DNA of 8,645 bases, taken from NCBI GenBank assembly GCA_039933515.1, contig JBDTNY010000036.1, forward strand, positions 1 through 8,645, read 5' to 3'. Origin of the DNA: JAOUEA01 sp039933515 (lineage in GTDB: Bacteria > Actinomycetota > UBA4738 > HRBIN12). Under the pieces are notes generated by a model. It was not told the DNA's origin and did not search any database. It saw nothing but the letters and a program-made list of their open reading frames with translations. Below, piece by piece: positions 6,247 to 8,645 of the stretch; positions within the stretch are counted from its first letter, which is position 1, and every line of letters starts with the position of its first letter. The position numbers and the translations under genes were made by a program.

Positions 6247-6875
6247 GCATGTCGGAGATGACCCTCGCGGCGTTCCTGGAGACGCTGGCCTCCTCGGCTC
6301 CCACCCCGGGCGGCGGGTCGGTCGCCGCGCTTTCCGCCGCGAACGGCGCCGCGATGATCGCCATGGTGGGCAGGCTCACGGTGGGCAAGCCCGGCTTCGA
6401 GGACGTGGAAGATCGGATGAACGGCCTCATCCTGGCGGCCGACGCCGCGCGGAAGGAGTTCCTGGAGCTTGCCGATACCGATGCGCACGCGTTCGACGGC
6501 GTGATGGTTGCTTTCAAGATGCCGAAGGAGACCGCGGAGGAAACAGCGGCCCGTTCGGCGGCGATCCAGTCCGGCTACGCGGAGGCCGCTGCGGTCCCGC
6601 AGTCGGTCGCGCGCAAGGCGATCCACCTGATGGAGCTCGCCGAGGACGCCACTGCGATGGGCAACGCGCAGGCTGCGTCCGACGGGCTCTCGGCCGCGGC
6701 CTCACTCTATTGCGCGGCGCTCTGCGCGATCGCGAACGTCGAGATCAACGCGAGCGCGTTCAAGGACGAGGCCAAGCGGGTGGGCATGCTCGACGAACTG
6801 GCAGGTCTCAAGGGCCGCGCCGACGAACTCCTGCGGGAGACCCAGACCGCGTTCCAGCTCCGCCTTCCCCACTGA
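6243..6875 (+). CDS. Formimidoyltetrahydrofolate cyclodeaminase
   Basis: Converts 5-formimino-THF to 5,10-methenyl-THF with release of ammonia, completing the reaction started by the upstream formiminotransferase. The 210-residue, mostly helical protein matches the FTCD C-terminal (cyclodeaminase) domain in length and signatures: PTPGGGS at 20-26 near the N-terminus, the segment DTDAHAFDGVMVAFKMPK (78-95) typical of the family, and GNAQAASDGLSAAAS (140-154). The 4-bp overlap with the formiminotransferase stop and a good ribosome binding site indicate coupled, stoichiometric synthesis, a two-gene equivalent of the fused mammalian enzyme. Stand-alone cyclodeaminases are often called fchA in bacteria; the symbol is left empty because the family also includes unassigned cyclodeaminase-like proteins. 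No truncation or missing motif is seen. Confidence 0.93.
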   Translation: MSMSEMTLAAFLETLASSAPTPGGGSVAALSAANGAAMIAMVGRLTVGKPGFEDVEDRMNGLILAADAARKEFLELADTDAHAFDGVMVAFKMPKETAEETAARSAAIQSGYAEAAAVPQSVARKAIHLMELAEDATAMGNAQAASDGLSAAASLYCAALCAIANVEINASAFKDEAKRVGMLDELAGLKGRADELLRETQTAFQLRLPH

Positions 6876-6879
6876 GCGG

Positions 6880-6897
6880 CGCGAGCGTAGGCTCGCG
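6880..6897 (+). other. Perfect 7-bp hairpin between cyclodeaminase and VOC genes
   Basis: CGCGAGC-GTAG-GCTCGCG is a perfect 7-bp stem with a 4-base loop, beginning four bases after the cyclodeaminase stop and ending four bases before ATG 6902. There is no T-run. It may act as a 3'-end structure for the upstream message or, if read through, sequester the region before the VOC start. Confidence 0.45.
6888..6893 (+). promoter_or_regulatory. Candidate -10 element for the VOC gene (leaderless start)
   Basis: TAGGCT fits the TAnnnT core and ends eight bases before ATG 6902, the same spacing as TATCCT before the formiminotransferase. No Shine-Dalgarno precedes the ATG and no clear -35 is visible. 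It lies within the hairpin loop and right arm, so the match could be chance. Confidence 0.3.
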
Positions 6898-6901
6898 GAC
6901 G

Positions 6902-7312
6902 ATGAGGATCGACGCGGTGGTCTTCGACTGCGAGGACGCGGCCCCGCTCGCCCGGTTCTGGGCGGCGGCGCTCGGGTGGCAGGTCGCCCCCTACGATCCC
7001 GACGAGGTCGCTCGGCTCGCCGGGAGAGGGGTCCTCGACCCCGAGGACGACCCGAGCGTGATGGTCGAGCCTCCCGAAGACGAGACGCCCGGGCTGCCGG
7101 TGCTCTTCTTCACCGAGGTGCCCGAGGCCAAGATGGGCAAGAACCGCGTCCACCTCGACGTGGTGGCCGACGAGTCGGTCGACGACGAGGTGATCCGGCT
7201 CGAGGGATTGGGCGCGACGCTGCGGAACTGGGCCGAGGACGGCGGGAACGTCTGGGCCGTGATGCTGGACCCCGAGGGCAACGAGTTCTGCGTCATGCCT
7301 CCGGAAGCCTAG
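6902..7312 (+). CDS. VOC (glyoxalase/bleomycin-resistance-like) superfamily protein
   Basis: A 136-residue protein of the vicinal oxygen chelate fold, closest in pattern to the Glyoxalase_6-like group common in actinomycetes. Signs are the N-terminal FDCEDAAPLARFWAAALGW (about 8-26), the second-module strand VHLDVVAD with His84, and the C-terminal DPEGNEFCVM (about 123-132) with Glu128, the usual position of a metal ligand. It is rich in Asp and Glu. Members are mostly uncharacterised; metal-dependent isomerase, dioxygenase or ligand-binding roles are possible, and none can be chosen here. The frame is open upstream from 6710, but that part overlaps the cyclodeaminase and lacks family sequence, so ATG 6902 is taken as the start. 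It lies 26 bp after the cyclodeaminase and ends two bases from the convergent formate ligase stop. Confidence 0.85.
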   Translation: MRIDAVVFDCEDAAPLARFWAAALGWQVAPYDPDEVARLAGRGVLDPEDDPSVMVEPPEDETPGLPVLFFTEVPEAKMGKNRVHLDVVADESVDDEVIRLEGLGATLRNWAEDGGNVWAVMLDPEGNEFCVMPPEA

Positions 7313-7318
7313 GCCTAG
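7309..7318. other. 10-bp palindrome holding the stop codons of two convergent genes
   Basis: CTAGGCCTAG is a perfect palindrome that contains the TAG of the plus-strand VOC gene (7310-7312) and the TAG of the minus-strand formate ligase (7315-7317). Only two bases separate the genes, so neither has room for a terminator before the other's coding region. Confidence 0.85.
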
Positions 7319-8645
7319 AAGAGCCCGACCGTACGCCCCTGGGCGTCGATGTCTACCTGCTGGAACGCGGGCGTCTTGCCCAGGCCGGGCATCCGCTGCA
7401 TGTCGCCGCAGAGCACGACCACGAAGCCCGCGCCGGCGGCCGGGACCACGCTGCGCACCGGCAGGCGGAACCCCTTCGGCCGGTTCAGCATCAGCGGATC
7501 GTGGCTGAGCGACAGGTGGGTTTTGGCCATGCAGACCGGCACGGTTCCGAATCCGAGCTGATCCATCCGCGCGAGGTCCTTCTCGGCTTGCGGGAGGTAG
7601 TCGACGCCGTCGGCGCCGTACAGGTGCGTGGCGATCGCCTCGATCTGCTCTCTCAGCCCCGCCCCGCTCGGGGTAAGGAAGTCGAACGAGTTCGGCTTCT
7701 CGCAGGCCTCCACCACCGCGTTCGCGAGCTCCACAGCGCCCGCGCCACCCTGGGCGAACGCGCGGTTCACGACCACCGTCTCGGCTCCCGCCTGCACCGC
7801 GAGCTCCTCGATCAGCGCGATCTCGGCGTCGGTATCGGTGGGGAAGTTGTTGATCGAGACCACGCAGGGGATCCCGTAGGCCCGAACGATCTCGATGTGC
7901 GCGCTGAGGTTGTCGATCCCCCGGCGGAGCGCGTCGAGATCCTCGTTCCCGAGGTCGGCGAAGGCCATCCCGCCGTGCGACTTGGTGGCGCGCACCGTGG
8001 TCACGAGCACGGCGGCACTCGGGGAGAACCCGCCGAACCGGCACACGATGTCGCAGAACTTCTGGAAGCCGAGGTCGCTCGCGAACCCCGCCTCGGTGAC
8101 GACGTAGTCGGCGAGCTTCAGCGCGACGCGATCCTCGATGATCGAGTTGTTCGCGTGCGCGATGTTGCCGAACGGGCCGGCGTGCACGAGGACCGGCTGT
8201 CCTTCGAGCGTCTGCACCAGGTTCGGTTTGATCGAGTCCTTCATGATCACGGTCATCGCACCGCCCGCCTGCAGGTCGTCGGCCGTGACGGGGGTGCCGT
8301 CGAAGGTCGAGGCCACCTGGATCCGCCCGAGCCGTGCCCGCAGGTCCTGGAGGTCGCTCGAGAGGGCGAACACCGCCATCACCTCGGAGGCGGCCGTGAT
8401 CACGAACGAGTTCTCGCGCGGCACCCCGTGGACCCGACCGCCCAGACCGACGACGGTGTAGCGCAGTTCGCGGTCGTTCATGTCGAGCGTGCGCGGCCAC
8501 GTGATCGACTGCGGGTCGATCCCGAGTGGATTGCCGTTGTAGATCGAGGCGTCGAGGGCAGCCGCCAGCAGGTTGTGCGCGGCCGTCACCGCGTGGAAGT
8601 CCCCGTTGAAGTGGAGGTTGATCTCCTCCATCGGCACGATCTGGG
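7315..8645 (-). CDS. fhs: Formate-tetrahydrofolate ligase (10-formyl-THF synthetase), N-terminus beyond window
   Basis: Catalyses formate + ATP + THF to 10-formyl-THF + ADP + phosphate, and in some metabolisms the ATP-yielding reverse. About 442 residues are visible, against roughly 555-560 for the whole family protein. The frame remains open to the right edge (..QIVPMEEINLHF), so the GTG at 8637-8635 is internal. About the first 115 residues, including the P-loop that binds ATP, lie off the window. Family landmarks are PMEEINLHF with HAVTAAHNLLAA, LGIDPQSITW, DLGFQKFCDIVCR, VRATKSHGG, SINNFPTDT, YGADGVDY, VCMAKTHLSLSHDP and the C-terminal GDMQRMPGLGKTP ending in GRTVGLF. The C-terminus is intact. 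It is transcribed towards the formimino genes, so it has its own promoter outside the window. Its product pool joins those of the cyclo-ligase and cyclodeaminase. Confidence 0.96.
   Translation of the reverse strand, partial: QIVPMEEINLHFNGDFHAVTAAHNLLAAALDASIYNGNPLGIDPQSITWPRTLDMNDRELRYTVVGLGGRVHGVPRENSFVITAASEVMAVFALSSDLQDLRARLGRIQVASTFDGTPVTADDLQAGGAMTVIMKDSIKPNLVQTLEGQPVLVHAGPFGNIAHANNSIIEDRVALKLADYVVTEAGFASDLGFQKFCDIVCRFGGFSPSAAVLVTTVRATKSHGGMAFADLGNEDLDALRRGIDNLSAHIEIVRAYGIPCVVSINNFPTDTDAEIALIEELAVQAGAETVVVNRAFAQGGAGAVELANAVVEACEKPNSFDFLTPSGAGLREQIEAIATHLYGADGVDYLPQAEKDLARMDQLGFGTVPVCMAKTHLSLSHDPLMLNRPKGFRLPVRSVVPAAGAGFVVVLCGDMQRMPGLGKTPAFQQVDIDAQGRTVGLF

Noticed and set aside
6707..8500. 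597-codon minus-strand frame covering most of the formate ligase region
   Set aside because: Out of frame with the ligase and full of Arg/Gly/Ala without motifs; the ligase frame explains the same DNA to its C-terminus.

Overview
The window is GC-rich, gene-dense bacterial DNA. Overlapping start/stop codons (GTGA, ATGA), GTG starts, an actinobacterial-style ROK glucokinase, an F420-type luciferase-fold oxidoreductase and starts without a Shine-Dalgarno directly behind -10-like hexamers all suggest an actinomycete or a related high-GC lineage. This is an inference: no rRNA or other marker gene is present.

Layout. Bases 1-2982 (+) hold four tightly overlapping genes: a 5'-truncated ROK sugar kinase, an LLM-class oxidoreductase, 5-formyltetrahydrofolate cyclo-ligase and a DnaQ-like 3'-5' exonuclease. 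A short AT-rich island at 3000-3029 carries a clear promoter (TTGAAC, 18 bp, TATAAC) whose -35 is half of a perfect inverted repeat. It is followed by two tandem, full-length, diverged GcvT/DmdA-like tetrahydrofolate (THF)-dependent methyl- or aminomethyltransferase paralogues (3036-4136 and 4173-5267). Next come formiminotransferase (5329-6246) and cyclodeaminase (6243-6875) as separate overlapping genes, then a small VOC-fold protein (6902-7312). Converging on these from the right, on the minus strand, is formate-tetrahydrofolate ligase, whose N-terminus lies beyond the window edge. No gene-free stretch exceeds about 60 bases.

Biological reading. Six of the ten genes act on folate one-carbon units or belong to folate-binding families. 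Formimino groups (formiminotransferase plus cyclodeaminase), 5-formyl-THF (cyclo-ligase) and formate (Fhs) all lead to 5,10-methenyl- or 10-formyl-THF. The two GcvT-like proteins would add methyl- or methylene-THF from an unknown donor. No glycine-cleavage partners (GcvH, GcvP) and no histidine-degradation (hut) genes are seen, so the substrates feeding this module are open. The tandem GcvT-like pair with its operator-promoter is the most interesting part. The pathway steps are established for the families; their joint operation here is inferred from gene proximity.
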